A model generated the notes under the pieces. That model was not told where the DNA came from. It made no database searches and saw only the letters and a list, made by a program, of their open reading frames with translations. Position numbers and translations under genes: made by a program. A stretch of 64,000 nt of DNA from Burhinus oedicnemus (lineage: Eukaryota; Chordata; Aves; Charadriiformes; Burhinidae): NCBI GenBank assembly GCA_008921705.1, contig VFFE01007724.1, forward strand, positions 3,644,153-3,708,152, read 5' to 3'. Within the stretch, counting starts at the first letter, position 1; the number at the start of each line of letters is the position of its first letter. This document shows positions 1-13,800 of the stretch, piece by piece.

Positions 1-3000
1 TAACAGATGTGAACAAACTGGAAAAAACACCTATTATTTTAATCTTCATGATTCTCAAGTTTTTTCTCTATAAATTCCCTTTTTCTGCCTTCACACAGCT
101 CTTGCTTTTTCTTGTCATTATTTCACTGTCAACCTATGTTCTTAGAGCCTTTTTCCTACTTTAAAACAGTCATGCCACATTTTATTGCTGCCAATCCAAG
201 CCTCAGCACTTCAGCTACTGCACCATGGACCCTGATCCAGTGTTTAAAGATGGGAATCTTTCCAAGGACATCCTTAGGCACTGGCACTAGATCAGACGCT
301 CTATGCAAGGACGGATTTCTCATATCCGTAGGTTAACTTCTGAAAGAAAAAGGCTCTCCAGCGGGAGAGTTACTTACCAAGCTAATATTTTATGCATTGA
401 GCTCCAGAGTGTCGCAAGATGATTTTAAGTATCACAGCAGACAGAGTCATTCCATATAATGAGTTAGTTCTTTAAACTGTTACCTCACTTACCACTGAAG
501 CAACTAATCAGGACAAGAACAAAAAAAAAAAAAAAATACTGCTTATCCACTTCTGTACCACAATGCATTACTGCTCACATCTCAAATTCCTTTTCTTCCA
601 AAGATTAGATCTCAAAAACCCAGAGGGCTTTTACTTGCTTGCACTGCCCTTTTTTAATTGCATACAATAGGAGCTGACAGGCTCAGGGAGACATCGTTTT
701 CACAGAAATTGCATATAAAAGATTCAGTAGCTATGTAAATATAAACATGTAATTTATAGAAAGGGGTCCGTCTTTTAAAAGTATAGACACGTAACACTGT
801 TTTTAAGTTATAATAACAAGAAAAATATCATTTCATCTTCACCTGTTACTGCTGTGGGCAGGGGCTGACCAGAGGAAACATGGTCCTAAGCAAAAGAAAA
901 CATGCTGGCTGGTTCCAAAACTACTGCTTGTTAATACATGTCCAAAGGATACATTCAATATTTTATTATTTATTTTGAAAATATTTACAAGACCATCCCA
1001 CATAAGGATTGAGGCTTGCTCTAGCTAGTGTGCTCAGCATTCAGATACTAAAGCTGTGAATGTCAACCTTATGCCAATCAACTTCCTCATCTCTCCTGGA
1101 TAGGAGAGCATCCTTTTCTCTATGTTGTGTCATAAAGACGGTGTAATTGAGGAGGAGGAGGAGAAAGGGGTTGTCATTTCACAAATGATTCAGTTACAGT
1201 CATTCTTCTCTTCCCACTTATTTCACTGAGTATCTGACAATCAAGAAAGGTGCAATTATCTAAAGTGAAGAAACCGCAATATTAACTGAAATAGTATTTT
1301 ACCACAGAGATTAAACATGGAATTTCAAGGGCTCATTCATCAATGTGTTGCTTACATGTTACAGGTAATCTCTGAAAATCAGTATAGTTATACTGCTGAG
1401 AAAGACAGTGATTAATGAGATCTTGCCTCTGAAGGACATATTTCAGGTGAAAAGAAACAGAAGTAGAATAGACAAGTGGCAAGTGCCAATAGACAAACTC
1501 TTAATTGTAACCATCATGAACTAATTCTCAGATGTGTTGTAGAGCTACATGAGATGCAGAAAAATGTTCTGGGAATTTATGCCCTTTTATTTTGTGAGTA
1601 CAGCAAAGAAATGGCCAGTCTATATGGTTGCCATAGTAATGTAAACTGTTATTTAAAATGCATTTCTAATGCTGGGAGAAATTGCATAGCCAAGGCTTTA
1701 AGCAGCAGGATATTGTACAAACAGATCCTTCCATTCCCACCGCACTTCCAAAGTTTTAGGAATTTTTGCTGAAGAAATATAACTACCTCTCTTTCCTCAG
1801 CCTACAGCTTGTCTTTATGTCTCAACTTTTCAACACTCTTCAATTTGCAGTCTTACTTCACTTTACTTTTACTACCACTTGTCATCCAGCTTAATTCATG
1901 GCTATTTTATTTCTCCTGACTCCACTATGCTCTTCCAGTATCATTGCGGTAAACTTTGCCTTCACTTTCGCAGCCCCCAGCACTGTGACACCAGAACGAC
2001 TTTCAAAAAGTAATTCATTAGCAATCATAATAATAAGTTTCAGTCAAGAATGACTAATTGTAGAGGATTGCCTTGATGGACATAGTGATCCGCTGCACAT
2101 TCACAATCAATCCAATGAAATCTCAACCCTGTGTTTGGATATGTGACATTCTATTATAACAGATATTCAAATACCATTAATTTACTAATTTCCTAATCTT
2201 CCGCTCCAGCATTCAGTCAGATGAGCTCCTGACAGGAGGAAGGCACACGCAGATGAAAGGGGAGAAATGGGAAGTGTAAAGGGAGAGGCAGAATAAAATA
2301 CAAAGTGAAGCTGTCAGCATTTCCAAAGTGCCCTTCCTCAAAGGCACCATTCCTCATGGCTGCTCCACCCTCCACCAGGCTGTTAAGCTTCAGCCAGATG
2401 CCACTATTTTAAGTCCAAAAATTTTAGTTAGTTGGAAGTATTTCAGGTTGTGGGAGATTACACAATGTCCATTAGGTTTGAAAAGGTTCTTCAATAGCTG
2501 GAGACTGAGACATACTCAGATGACCCCAAGAGGCAAATAGCGCTGCAGAGGAATGCAGAATAATCCCAAGGCTGCTGGCACCAGGAGCAAAGGGAAAGCT
2601 CTTTCCCTTTCCCAATGAAAGAGAAGTCTGGTCTTCCCTTACTTGGTTGGGTATATGTGTCTAAGCAAGAAGTTAAGTCAGATTATTGGAATGTCCTAGG
2701 TACAAGATCAATTACAGAAAGCAAGCATTTAATCCCATCATAACTGTATCCCATCCCCTTGTTTATTGCCTGTCCTCTCCCATTTGGAATGGTGTAGCAC
2801 AGCTCAAAATTCGGCTGCGTGCTGAGGCAGCCCATCTGGCAGTCTGCACGCCGCACACCCACACACGGTGCGTTCAGAGCATCAGGTGCTGAGAACATCT
2901 CTTTCTTCCAGTGCTGCAGGAAGCAGAGCTGGTTTGGAGAAGGGATTAAAACCAGAGCAAGAACATCATTACAGCAGTGCCCACTGCTCCTGCTATTTTT

Positions 3001-3082
3001 AATGTGGTGCTGGCATTTTCATTATAAGCTCATATTTCCAGGTTTTATAACTCAATCATAAAAAATTGCTGAGGGCTAAATA
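1..3082. other. Non-coding vertebrate sequence, no gene seen
   Basis: No recognisable exon, RNA gene or transposon is visible. The short open frames here (up to about 100 codons) lack known motifs and occur on both strands, as expected by chance. The only simple sequence is a run of 16 A at 521-536 and five GAG units at 1149-1163. A good minus-strand splice-donor hexamer lies at 372-377, but I see no matching exon. Confidence 0.6.
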
Positions 3083-3106
3083 TTGGCAAGCAGCTCTGCT
3101 TGCCAA
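3083..3106. repeat. Near-perfect 24-bp palindrome (inverted repeat)
   Basis: The left arm TTGGCAAGCAG (3083-3093) is the exact reverse complement of the right arm CTGCTTGCCAA (3096-3106), with only CT between them. The arms could form a cruciform or a short RNA hairpin. Half of each arm resembles the TTGGC element bound by nuclear factor I proteins, which bind as dimers, but the spacing does not clearly fit that site. Function is unknown. Confidence 0.8.
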
Positions 3107-6100
3107 AAAAATGAAGGATTTCCAGAATGCAGAGAGAGGGACCGAGTCTCAGACTCTGCTTATTCCAGTGGGAAAGTGATTCCAACACGAACAGGGCGAT
3201 ATCAACAACCAGCCTCTGCCAGAAACTTTGCATAATATGCCCAAAGGCCCATAGCCACACGCTAAAGCCACAGGCACAGTCCATAGCTCTTCAGTCCAGA
3301 GGCACTCCACTGGAATCCATGAGACAGAATCAAAACACCAGACTTCTCCCCAGACTTCAGGTATGATACTTGCTTTTTTGCCTTAGATCTGTTTTGAACC
3401 ACAGAAATAATATTATAACCCACTGATGCTACCCAGCATAGACCTCCAGCTGTTTGACGCTGCTGTAGGAGCGGACATGAATATTCAGCTCTGACATTCT
3501 GGCGCTGTTTAACAGCCCTTGTAGGAACCACAGCCCCAAGCGGCAACCAGGCACGCCAACAAGGGCTCTGGCTCCAAGCTTTCCTATGTCAGTTCTCTGC
3601 AACGCAGCCTACCTGCACGGATTACAGCACAGATCTGGGATCTGGGATGCTGCGTGTGAACTGAAAGATGAAAAATGAGAAGCATTATTAAAGAGCTATA
3701 TGCTCTCATATGAATGTATGGAGCTTCATTAAAACGTTAGAGACAAACGGAATGGCCTCCACTTTTTTTCACAGGATAGCACCTGTAAAAATCAGTTTGA
3801 AAATGTAACCATATATGTATGGTAATGATTATATATATATATGTGACTACTGTGACCTTACTCTGACCTTATCATTGTACCATGATAAAAATCCAAAAAC
3901 AGAAAAATAATGTCTAGGAATAACAGAATACAGAACTAAATAACAGAAAGACAGAACTAAAGAATACCACCATCTCACACCCATTCCCTCTCTCCTCTTA
4001 CAGCCCAGTGATCTCATCTGCATGAGTGAATCTCATAAAGTTAACAGTTTTACGACAGAACTATGCTATTTTACATGCACTATTTTATATGCTGCTTTTC
4101 AATGTAAAATTTGAATTTCTTAAAAAAACAAAAAACCAAGCATTTACTAAGAATATTATTTTGTAAAAAAAATGCAAGCTATAACTTCATTCCTTTTCTG
4201 CCTCTTTAAAGATCTAAGTAGCATATACATGTCTTTGTTGTGTGATGCAGTGGTTACCATGGAAATTTATTTTTTTTTTTAAGTTTAGTGAAGATGATGC
4301 AGTCAAAAACATAAATAGCCTGAGCCCCTGGCAGGGTAAATTGTGAAATGGAATTCTAGAATAAATTTACATGGCTTGTTTTCTGTAAGCAGATATTAGA
4401 CACTAATAATTCTTTGAGAACAGAAATACTTCACTTTTCTTGAGATGACAATTATAATTTTTAACTGCACTTGCTCCTGGATGATATTAAATTATACAGC
4501 CCTTCATGTGCTCATAATCTATGGTTCCTCAAAGACAGTGATCCAAGCTGGTGTGTGGGGGAGAGTTTCCTGCAGTACTGCCTGGTTAAAAGGTTTTTTT
4601 AAGTTTTGCAGGAACACCGCCAGAAAGATTTATACCATGAGGTTTCTTAACAGCTTAGCTAATGAAACCATCAATGTATCCTGGAATAACTAACCGAGTT
4701 GTAGCCCTGTAGAGATCTCATACATATATGCTAGTCTGGAAGTCAGGAAATTCACTTATATCTTGATTAGAAAAAGAAAGACAATATTTTTAAAGTTGAA
4801 ATTTTTGTTTGCCAGAATTATTTGGTAATATAAGGGTGTTGTACAGGACCTGACCAAAGTTCCCGGCAATGTAATATCCTGTCTCCAACCATGGGCAAAA
4901 CCAAGATATCAGGAAAGAGTCTAAGAATGGGGCAGACTTTGATGAAATACTTCTCCCATGTGCTCCCTCAGCCTCCAGTCATTTGCACTTCACAGACATC
5001 CTGGGCCAGACACACTTTCAGCAGCCTCAGTAGATTTAGTTCTACAAGCTTGTCCTTGAAGTCCGGTAACCTTTCCGTTTCCACTGGAGTAAGAAGTTGC
5101 AGTTAAGCTACCAGGTTGAGTTATATCAACAGTAGTCGTCACGATATTGTAATAAATGTAATGTTGCTTTGATGAAAGGCTAAATGTCTAATTTCACTAA
5201 TGATTCTGTGAACAGAAGTAGTGTGTGATATATGATTAAAGATAATTTTAAAATGCTTAAGCAAGATGAACAGTAAAAGGGCATTTTTAGTCCAGAGGTC
5301 TTTGGAGTTACTTCTCCGGGGTAATTACTATTGTATCTTGCCAGCTAAGTTCTTGAAGAAACTAGCAAGACAGCTATCAACAAAGCTAAAAAGCTGAAGC
5401 TACTCTTTCTGTAGTGCTCCTGCTTTGTCATGGACAGAGATTACCTCTTTCATTTTTGCAGTGAAAGAATATTGTCTCATGTCTTGGTTTGCCTTCTACT
5501 GGGCAAACATATGGTTTCCCCACAATGATTTTAAACTCATTAGGACAAATCTGGCAAAGCAACAAATGTTTAACCAGCCAACAAAAGTGATAAAAGTCTC
5601 ATTCCTGGAGGAATTTCTAATAATTATATCACACTGAGTCCTCCACGTGCCCTTTCACCCAGTACAAATTAGTGTAGCTCTGTTGATAAAAGGAAACGAT
5701 GCCAGTTAGTACCACTGACCCCTTCTAAATTCACAATAGGGTATGTTTATTAATTAATTTGAAAGTAAGAGAGCTTTAATATTAAATAGTTGAATTTCTA
5801 AGCAAGCCATGTTAAATACTGGTATACAGTAAATTTTTTTGTCTTCATAAAGTCTTTCTCCCTGATGGGTATGCAAGAGAACTTTTTGAGGAAATGGACG
5901 AGCAAAGAAAATCTTACTATCCTGTATTTTATGAGCAGAATAACACATTCTTTCCAACTGTCCTTATTAATTTATAAACAGCTATGATCCTAGGTTGTTC
6001 TGGTCATTCAAATTTATAATCAGAATAAAATTACTCTCAATTGAGAGAAAAAAATACCTCTTCTCCAAAGCTTCATAACAAGTGATAAGTATTCACTGGA

Positions 6101-9100
6101 CCATAATTATGTCTTTCTATTTTTCCTATGCTGCTTCAGGTTTTAATATTTTTTTTTTTCATATCAGCATTTTAATTAAGCTTTAATCTTCACAGCACTA
6201 AACTAAATTAAAAGGATCTTTATAGTGAGTGTTGCTTTGGTAACTAGCAGAAGGGGTAAAATTACCTTATCTGTTTGTTCACCATGTTGCAACTGTAAAC
6301 ATCTCGGTTATGGTCTTTAATTTGCTCGTTTTCACTAAAAAAAAAAAAAAAAAAAAAAGATGCAACACCAAAACCAGTTATCACCATTTGAACAGTCCTC
6401 TAGCGGGATCTCACTGTGCTCATCACGGACAAATGTGTAGTAGGGAAGCCTTTGTTCCAAGATACTAAATACAAGTTAATTAGGCAAGACACAAAGCAGG
6501 CAGAGACAGGTGAAGCAGCTGCATCCATCACAGAAATTCCCACCTTCTTACCCTTCTGCCTAGTCCCCTCTATCTCCTCCACCAATCTGCAACACAGTGA
6601 ACATTAAACATAAACTTCATATGAGGTTCCCAAAGCTTCTCACAGATAATTAGCAACAAATCTTCAAAATGTACTTGCCATGTACCTGCCATGTCATTGT
6701 CCCATTTTATATCTAGGCAAAAACTAAACAATAAATTGAGTTGTCCAAGATTATCAGCTAAACACAATCCTACATTATAACACTTTAAGAGGAACATGAT
6801 GAAGACATGAAAGCACTCTCAGCATCGAAAAACCTGTACAACTTGAACTATGAGTTGTGGCATAGGTGAGAGAAAGAGGAAGAAAACTGTTAGACTTTTA
6901 ATGCTGAGATATCACTAATCAAAACAACAGTAAGTTCTCATCACCTTCAAACAGAAAAAAAGAATACTTCATAAGATCACTTAAAAAAATTTATACTTTT
7001 ATACAATTTCAGAGATCTACATGTCTGTTTCTCTTCTTGAACATTTGTTTGATTGCATTCACCCTCATTAATTGACTGACACTCACCTTCATTAAAAAAT
7101 TAGCCCACAGACACTGGCTAGAGCAGCTGGAAAATGCAGTTTAACCTAAGCTTCCACTAGCTCTTTGGGAACAGCCCTCTAGACTGAGAGTAGATGAAGA
7201 GCCATGCCATCCCACCGAAAGGCAAAGCCGATGTGTACATCAGCATCATCCAGAGACACAGCAGGAATTTTCACAGCTGTCCAGATAAGCTTTTCCACAG
7301 CGTAGGACATAAACCAGCACGCGTCCCTTCGCCCTAGCTCTGCTGCTGATGCACAGCCTTTCTAGGTTAAATCCTTTCCTCCAACACTCATTTGCTGTGA
7401 ATTGTACCTCTTGAACCTGACAGTTTTTTAGAGGGAATGGATTATATCCAGAGCAATGCAAAAAACCCTTGCACCTGCACAGCTGATTCCCAGTAGATTC
7501 TGCTGCCAGCCTCTGGCTCGAGGCACGGATCACTTTGTTGCCTGACTTCTCGGAGAGGCAACCTCTTTGCAAAGAACACGACTGTTGAAGATACCTTTGA
7601 GCACAGTCAAAGATTCACATGCCACAGGGATTCAGCAAAATCCCATGGACAGAGTAACTTCAGACTCACTTCACCATTCAGTTTGACTCTCCAGGTGTGT
7701 TTTTCCAGTGTTCTCAGTAAAGCAGTTACAGCTTCAAGTCCATCAGCATAATTATCGGTTAGGACAAATGTTCAAAGTTCTTTTTTTTTTTTTAAAAAAG
7801 GTTCAGTTACGAAAAAGGGTTTAAAATGTGCAGCAGTCCACAACAAAGCTGTCCTACAGCTCTGACTGCAACTTGTTTTGAATTTTCAGCTTATTTTCAA
7901 TATCCAGCTAAATAAACATGAGACAGCAAAGCTTATAAAACTAAGGCATATAATAAAGTGCTGTCAAGCTGTGACAAAGTCAGTCTTCACCAAAGATCTG
8001 TCTTCTCCCACTGAGAGTTCCGAAATTTGAGACTGAACCAAGAATGACAGAACAGGCAGCACTGAAAATCAGAAGTTTTCAATTGGTGAGATTTCTCTGT
8101 TTTCTGATTTTGATGGACAACAAAATGGTTGAAAGTTACAACTCATTTAGAGACATGAGAAAAATGACAGAAAATAGAAGATACGGAATAAAAACCCTAA
8201 GAACTGTCAACCACTGAATATAAAAGGAGAAAAAAAGAGACGTTTTATTTTGCATCACCTTATTTATTATGTACTGAAAAAACCTTTCTGCTCCAGTCAC
8301 GTGCATTAAATACTTTTGATCTTTCTTCAGTAATCCATAGAAAAACAGATTCTTAAAGTAAGCTTAAATGTAGGTCTCATGACATAGCAATTAAATATGA
8401 ACTAATTATGAAAAAGAAGTCCTATCATTCAATATTCAGTAAGAGAACTTTTCCCCAAAGTATTTTACCCAACATATCCTACTTAGAATCATGTAAACAG
8501 ATGAGCTGTATTGATCTCACTAAGAACAGCCTGAACCTTTTTCTCATACAATGTTTTTTTCCCCCCTGGGAATGTTTGAATGTAAGAAATATTTAAGTAG
8601 CACTTAAGCAAAATAAAATTACTCTGTTCAACACACAAAATAATTCAAAAAACTACCTGGGTCTGTAATCATGCCATAGGCTGTTTGCTGATTGCTAATT
8701 GTTACCATCATTTTTATCACATAGAAAAAAGAAATACCCCTGTAAGTATCCTGCAAGGCTTCAAACAATGATCTCAATGCATCAGGGTAAAGCAGCTGCC
8801 AGAAATCAGTCAGATCAATGGTGAGAGTGCAGTCAAGCTCTTTGTGTATACTTAGCAAATACAATTATTCAGAACCTAAGGATGCTTCCATGTTTCCTTG
8901 TTATTGCTTCGACTGTGTAAACAGAAAATAAAACCCTCACCGAGCAGAGACCCAGGCTACAGGCTGAGGGCAGTATGTTAACCTACAAGTAAAGCGCTTT
9001 TCACAGGGAATCTGAGAACCATCTCATAGGATTTAGTATAATCCATGAATTGTAGGAGCAACTGTGGCCACAGCTGGATTCCACCTGTTCGCCCTCTCTG

Positions 9101-11480
9101 ACAGATGTTCAGGGCCCTTGAACCCCTCAGTTAAATACCAGCTGTACCTTAGTGAGGGAATAGACCACATTACCCCAGAAGTACTTTCCTGAGAATATTG
9201 CCAGGCTGCAGGAATTGCCTGACCTGTCAGCCTGCTTGGAGGAATAATCTACCCCAGAGAATCACCTCGACATCTAGACCACTTCCCTCGGAGGTCTCCC
9301 GTCAATGCAAATCACATCTATTGGTCTCAAGCAGAGATTTCCTTCACGGAGTCTGGCTCTCCCTGACTCAAGAGCAGAGAAACACATTTGTTCATGCCAG
9401 CCATAGCGTGTTGTGCATTTACTCCGTAGCAGCACTAGATTACGGAGTCTGTGCTCATTAGGACTTATTCCTACCCCCATTCGGCTGTCTCATCATCAGC
9501 CCCTTGCAATGAATTGGATCAGGAAGCAAATCTAGCTGAAAAATAACCAGCAGACTAAGTCGGCAGTGTACTGATTTTAAGCAGGATCTTCTCCCATCCT
9601 ATTCACCAGCTGAACAGAAGGGACAGAAAAGGCTGAGAACAGCTGAATAGCCAAAAGCACAGCAACTAAATGTTTACGGACTGTCTCAGCTAAAGTAGCT
9701 CCCCAAATATTTCTTCCTCAGAACACTCCCAATAATTAGCATTGCCTATAAAAGAAAACTGACACTGGCATGTCTTGTATGCAGGAGAGTATCTCTTCCG
9801 TAATATACCCTAGTATTCTGGAGAATTTACTTGGAATTTAAAAATAGAAATTAAAAAAAGAAATTAGATTTCATATTAATATTTCACAGCTGGCCTGTAC
9901 AGGGAAAGGTTTTCTTTTTAATGAATGTCACTTTTTTTGTATTACCCTTAAAACTTGCAAAACAGTATGTATTTAAAGCAATGAGCAGTATTTCTTGCTT
10001 TGTCCCTAATGTTCGTCTTTGTGCATCTGATTACTTCTCTTTCAATAATTGAAGAAAATTACCTTGTCAGTTATATTGCTTTTCCTATGCTATATTTGAA
10101 ACTAAAAGGCAAATTCAGGAGAATCCCATTCCAAAGATGCGCTGGATACTGGTTTATAACAAGTAGTCCTAGACCATGACCACTGAAAAGCATTCTCTAA
10201 AAGAAACTGGGTAATAATCTGGACAACTTTTTTGGCTATTTGAAATTCGAAATCTCTCATGCTTTTGTTGCGTATTCCTAATCACATCATTCGTGCTTTT
10301 TTGAGCATAATTCCCATGTTGTTCTTCTATGCTTTTCTTTGTAACATATATTAGTTTATTTTTAGCTTCGGTAAAGAAGTCTCTCAACACCATATTTCTG
10401 TAATCTCTCTCTTTCCAGCTGCTGTATTGCTAGGGAAGTCCTATTAGAAACTCATGCATAACATTTTAGTCTCCCTGCAACCTCAAACAACTGCTCCACG
10501 GACGTGATACTTTGCTTAGTAAATTATAATGTGATTTTTCTAGAGAAATGTATTTCTTTCTTGAGGTAATTGTCAGGAACGTAAGGTGGTCATCAAGCGC
10601 TCCCTTATATTTAAAGAGTTTCCAGGCAGAATCACAGATTATTTTGTTGTTTCTGCAGTTATTGTTTTTGCAGTAAAGATGGAACCATCTGTTCCTTTGA
10701 AGATGTGCCAGATCAGTTGAAAATAATTCATTCAGGTAGTCAGTGAACCACAAAAGCTGATGGTTTAAGGATTCTGGAAGGTTTCAATAGGGAACACTAA
10801 GTTTATTTAAACAGTGGACACTGAGGCTTTCAGGAAAGTAATAGCTGGACAAAAGAGAGATCCTGTCTTCCTATCTGCTTCATTCCTATATAAACCTACT
10901 ATAATGAGAGTCAACAGTTACACATCATGTAAACATGACTAGCTCACACTATTCAAAGGATAATTATAAATGATGGCAATGACTTTGGTGTAGTCCTTCA
11001 TGTCAGAAATATACAAAATGGCCAAGTCATGGCTGTTTCATAGTTGTTTTATATCCCCAGTTTGTGCTCTTTTGACAAAGATCTGCACTGATGGCCATAT
11101 CTAGTATGAATATCAATAGCAAATATCTCACCGATGGGGACACTTGGGCAGAGTAAGTGTAGGGCACCACATGCAGAATGAGCAAAGAAGGGGAAGGAAG
11201 GACTTGTAGTAGAGATGTGACCTGAGCACTAATGTCTATCTAGAACTAATCTCTGAGTTTGAACAAGACGATGACTTGCTTGACAAGTCCCTGATAACAC
11301 AGACCAGCAGCATATGAACATTACAAAATTCCGAGGGCCATCTGAGCCCTTAGCCTTCTCTATTTACAATGTTTTTCTGGTTAAACAATTGGTAAATTAA
11401 TATTAGCTGGTGTCTGAGAGAGGATAATTTCTGAGGCATTTTCTACTATGGGTTTTATTATGATGAAGAAAAGTCTGCAT
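3107..11480. other. Non-coding sequence, no gene seen
   Basis: AT-rich, apparently single-copy DNA. It holds a short AT dinucleotide run (3830-3842), a run of 11 T (4270-4280), a run of 22 A (6337-6358) and a T run near 7781. Open frames on both strands, the longest about 108 codons on the minus strand at 7246-7572, show no domain, signal peptide or conserved motif. No transposon was recognised, though older decayed repeats could be missed by eye. Confidence 0.55.
6337..6358 (+). repeat. Poly(A) run of 22
   Basis: Uninterrupted A run on the plus strand. Nothing immediately upstream looks like a gene copy or a SINE, so it is more likely a mononucleotide microsatellite than the tail of a retrocopy. 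CR1 elements of birds do not end in poly(A). Confidence 0.9.
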
Positions 11481-12420
11481 GAATTTATAACTGAGTGGGT
11501 TAATTAAATATTACCCATGGGCATCTAAATGTTGAAGAGTGTGTCTCTATTCTGAAAGGAACACATAAACCTTCTTAGCCTGATGCATTTAGCTTATTAT
11601 TTACTGATAAAGTTTAGCTTATTTATTGCAAGAATTATTTATTATAAGCATTGTGAAAAAACCAGTGGCTTAATGAGATTTATTTTACTCACTTTTTAAA
11701 CTGATTGGGATGGTAAATTTTAAATAATGAAAACCTATGTTGTAGCATTCTTTTTTTTTCTGTAAAAGATTGGAAGCAACTGAACACAAACATGACTGAT
11801 ATTAAGCAGTGTTTAAAAGCAACGATGAGAAAAGAAATAACATATTAAACCACTGCATAACACCTTCCAAACCTGTGACAATTGAACATTCATTACAATG
11901 TTGGTAAATAGCTATTCTATCACTAGTGCTTGCGTTACAATGCAGTAGCTTAATTAGGTGAAGTTTCTTTCATCCTTTATTTATTAGGTTTTCAAGCCAC
12001 AATAATAAAAAAAAAAAAAAAAGATTTGCAGCTCCAATAAAGTACCACAATTGCGTTATTTCTTTCATATATTAGTAATCTGTTAGTTAACATGCATTTG
12101 CATTTTCTATAGTTTGGTCATGATAGATTGGTACATCATTACCAAACATATAACAAAGAACAAACCAAAATATTTACAACATACTATAATTTCCTTTGCA
12201 GCTTAATGTCATAATTAACAGCTAAGCTTATGAATCAATTTTGCATGTTTGCAGGTCATGTGGATGTATGATTTACATAAACCAAAATGTCCGTAAGAGC
12301 TATTATCGATCACACTGTTAAAATCATATACTCCTAAAAAGATTTCAAATAATTTTGCTATATAACAAAATGAATTTCAAAGTTGCTTTGTCTCATGACT
12401 TAGAGAAATATGATTTTTGT
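11481..12420. other. AT-rich stretch resembling a conserved non-coding element
   Basis: This interval is AT-rich with almost no CpG, and dense in motifs typical of vertebrate developmental enhancers. These include several homeodomain-type TAAT/ATTA cores, an exact POU octamer ATTTGCAT at 12096-12103, and a TTTACATAAA-like caudal/HOX site near 12270. It contains no useful open frame. A 16-base A run sits at 12007-12022. The call rests on appearance only: such motifs are common by chance in AT-rich DNA, and conservation cannot be judged from one sequence. Confidence 0.25.
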
Positions 12421-12819
12421 CCTGGGTAGAGAACAGCTTTAGGTCTGCACCGAAACACCAAATTCTCACTTCAGACACTGTGATTTATCAGATACTGAAG
12501 CTAAAGCCTGTCACTGGTCAAGAACACACTGTTATCCTCTCTGCATTATCATCTCTGCACTTTCAACTATTCTTTTTTAATTTAAAGAAATATCTAGGGC
12601 TCTATATGTATTTTTACTTTAGCTGGTTATCTTTAAATAGACACGTTTGGATTTGTACTGTGTGAAATAATCCTGTCAGATACAGATTAGCAGGGAGAAG
12701 GCATCAGAAAGGCAAGATGAATTCAGCTGATCTCGCTGTGCCGTGGGGAGGCACTGCCATGTGCCACGGGCTCTGCGTGGAGAGCTGCGTGATCCTCTCC
12801 TGGGGCTTTTCTTTTTCAG

Positions 12820-13056
12820 GTATGGACACAGCACGTCTTGCTCTTTCCCTCATGTAGCCGGTCTACATGTGCTGTATACCCACCTCATTTCATTATACTA
12901 CTGTCTTCCTACACCAGAAGGCCTCACGTTCATCCAAGATACCCAACACCCGAGACGGGTTGCAAAAGGAAAAAAGATACAAGTTGCTTATCGTGCTAGT
13001 CTTGAAACAAGTTAAGATGCCGAGCCACGAATAGCAAGGTTACTGCACACGCAGTG
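12820..13056 (+). other. Possible exon between good splice signals
   Basis: A pyrimidine-rich tract ending CTTTTCTTTTTCAG (12806-12819) makes a strong acceptor. 237 bases later the sequence GTAAGTAT (13057-13064) makes a strong donor. The interval is richer in GC and CpG than its surroundings. One frame is open from 12743 to a stop ending at 13015, and another to about 12999, so no frame stays open across the whole interval. If transcribed it is more likely an exon of a non-coding RNA or a cryptic exon than a coding exon. The bases after the acceptor are GTATGG, itself donor-like. No protein family was recognised. Confidence 0.2.
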
Positions 13057-13739
13057 GTAAGTATCCCGCAGTTTTAAAATAAAGCAAGCTATTTAAGCTT
13101 GGCTAGCACAAAAGCTTAGGACTTTCTGAACAGGGACCTGTACCAAAGTAGAATTTGGCATTATTTTAGGACTGGTGGCTTTAGAAAATACGGGTTGGTT
13201 GGCAGCAGATTTCTGCAGCTTTTCAAGGTACTTGTGACAGGAAACTATCTACAAAGAATATATAACTTCCTGCTCGACATGAAAAGAAGAAAGAAAAGAT
13301 GAGCAATGTATATTCTCCTGTGTAAAGAGAGCCTGCCCACCAATACGGAGTTTGTCTCTGGCCTAAAGCCTGGGGAGAAGAATGGCTGAGTACCCCCATC
13401 ACTGAGATAACGATCCCAGGGTGACCCTACAGAAAAGACGTACTTGAAGGTATTTATATATCCAGCCCTTACTGAACTTTATTCAGATGACTCTTTTGAT
13501 GGCATAGGGCTTATTTGTGAGCAGTCCAAGCCTTCTGCAATGTAACTATGACTGAGGCATATGGTGCTTTAACTTAAATTTCTTTAAGTCATTATGAGCC
13601 TCTAAATAGAAGATGGGTTCATTTCCGACCTGCATCAAATTCCAGTTAACTAAGACTGTCAGTATAATAATTTTCTGGCTTGATGTAGTATACAATTGGC
13701 TAGAATCAGAAGGTTAACGGGCATTTAATTTCAGTCCAA

Positions 13740-13800
13740 ATATCTAATATGGTAAATCAGGCGGCTGTCATTAATAAAAATCAACAGCCGTCCCTTCTAA
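13740..13800. promoter_or_regulatory. Short inverted repeat flanking TALE/HOX-like sites
   Basis: CGGCTGT (13762-13768) and ACAGCCG (13784-13790) are exact inverted repeats. Between them lies TGTCATTAATAAAAATCA, which combines a MEIS/TGIF-like TGTCA core with homeodomain-like TAAT. This resembles a regulatory element, but the individual motifs are short and the reading is inference. Confidence 0.2.

Noticed and set aside
6337..6358. Poly(A) run as the tail of a processed pseudogene
   Set aside because: No gene-like sequence precedes it, and birds have few poly(A)-tailed retrocopies because CR1 does not use poly(A).
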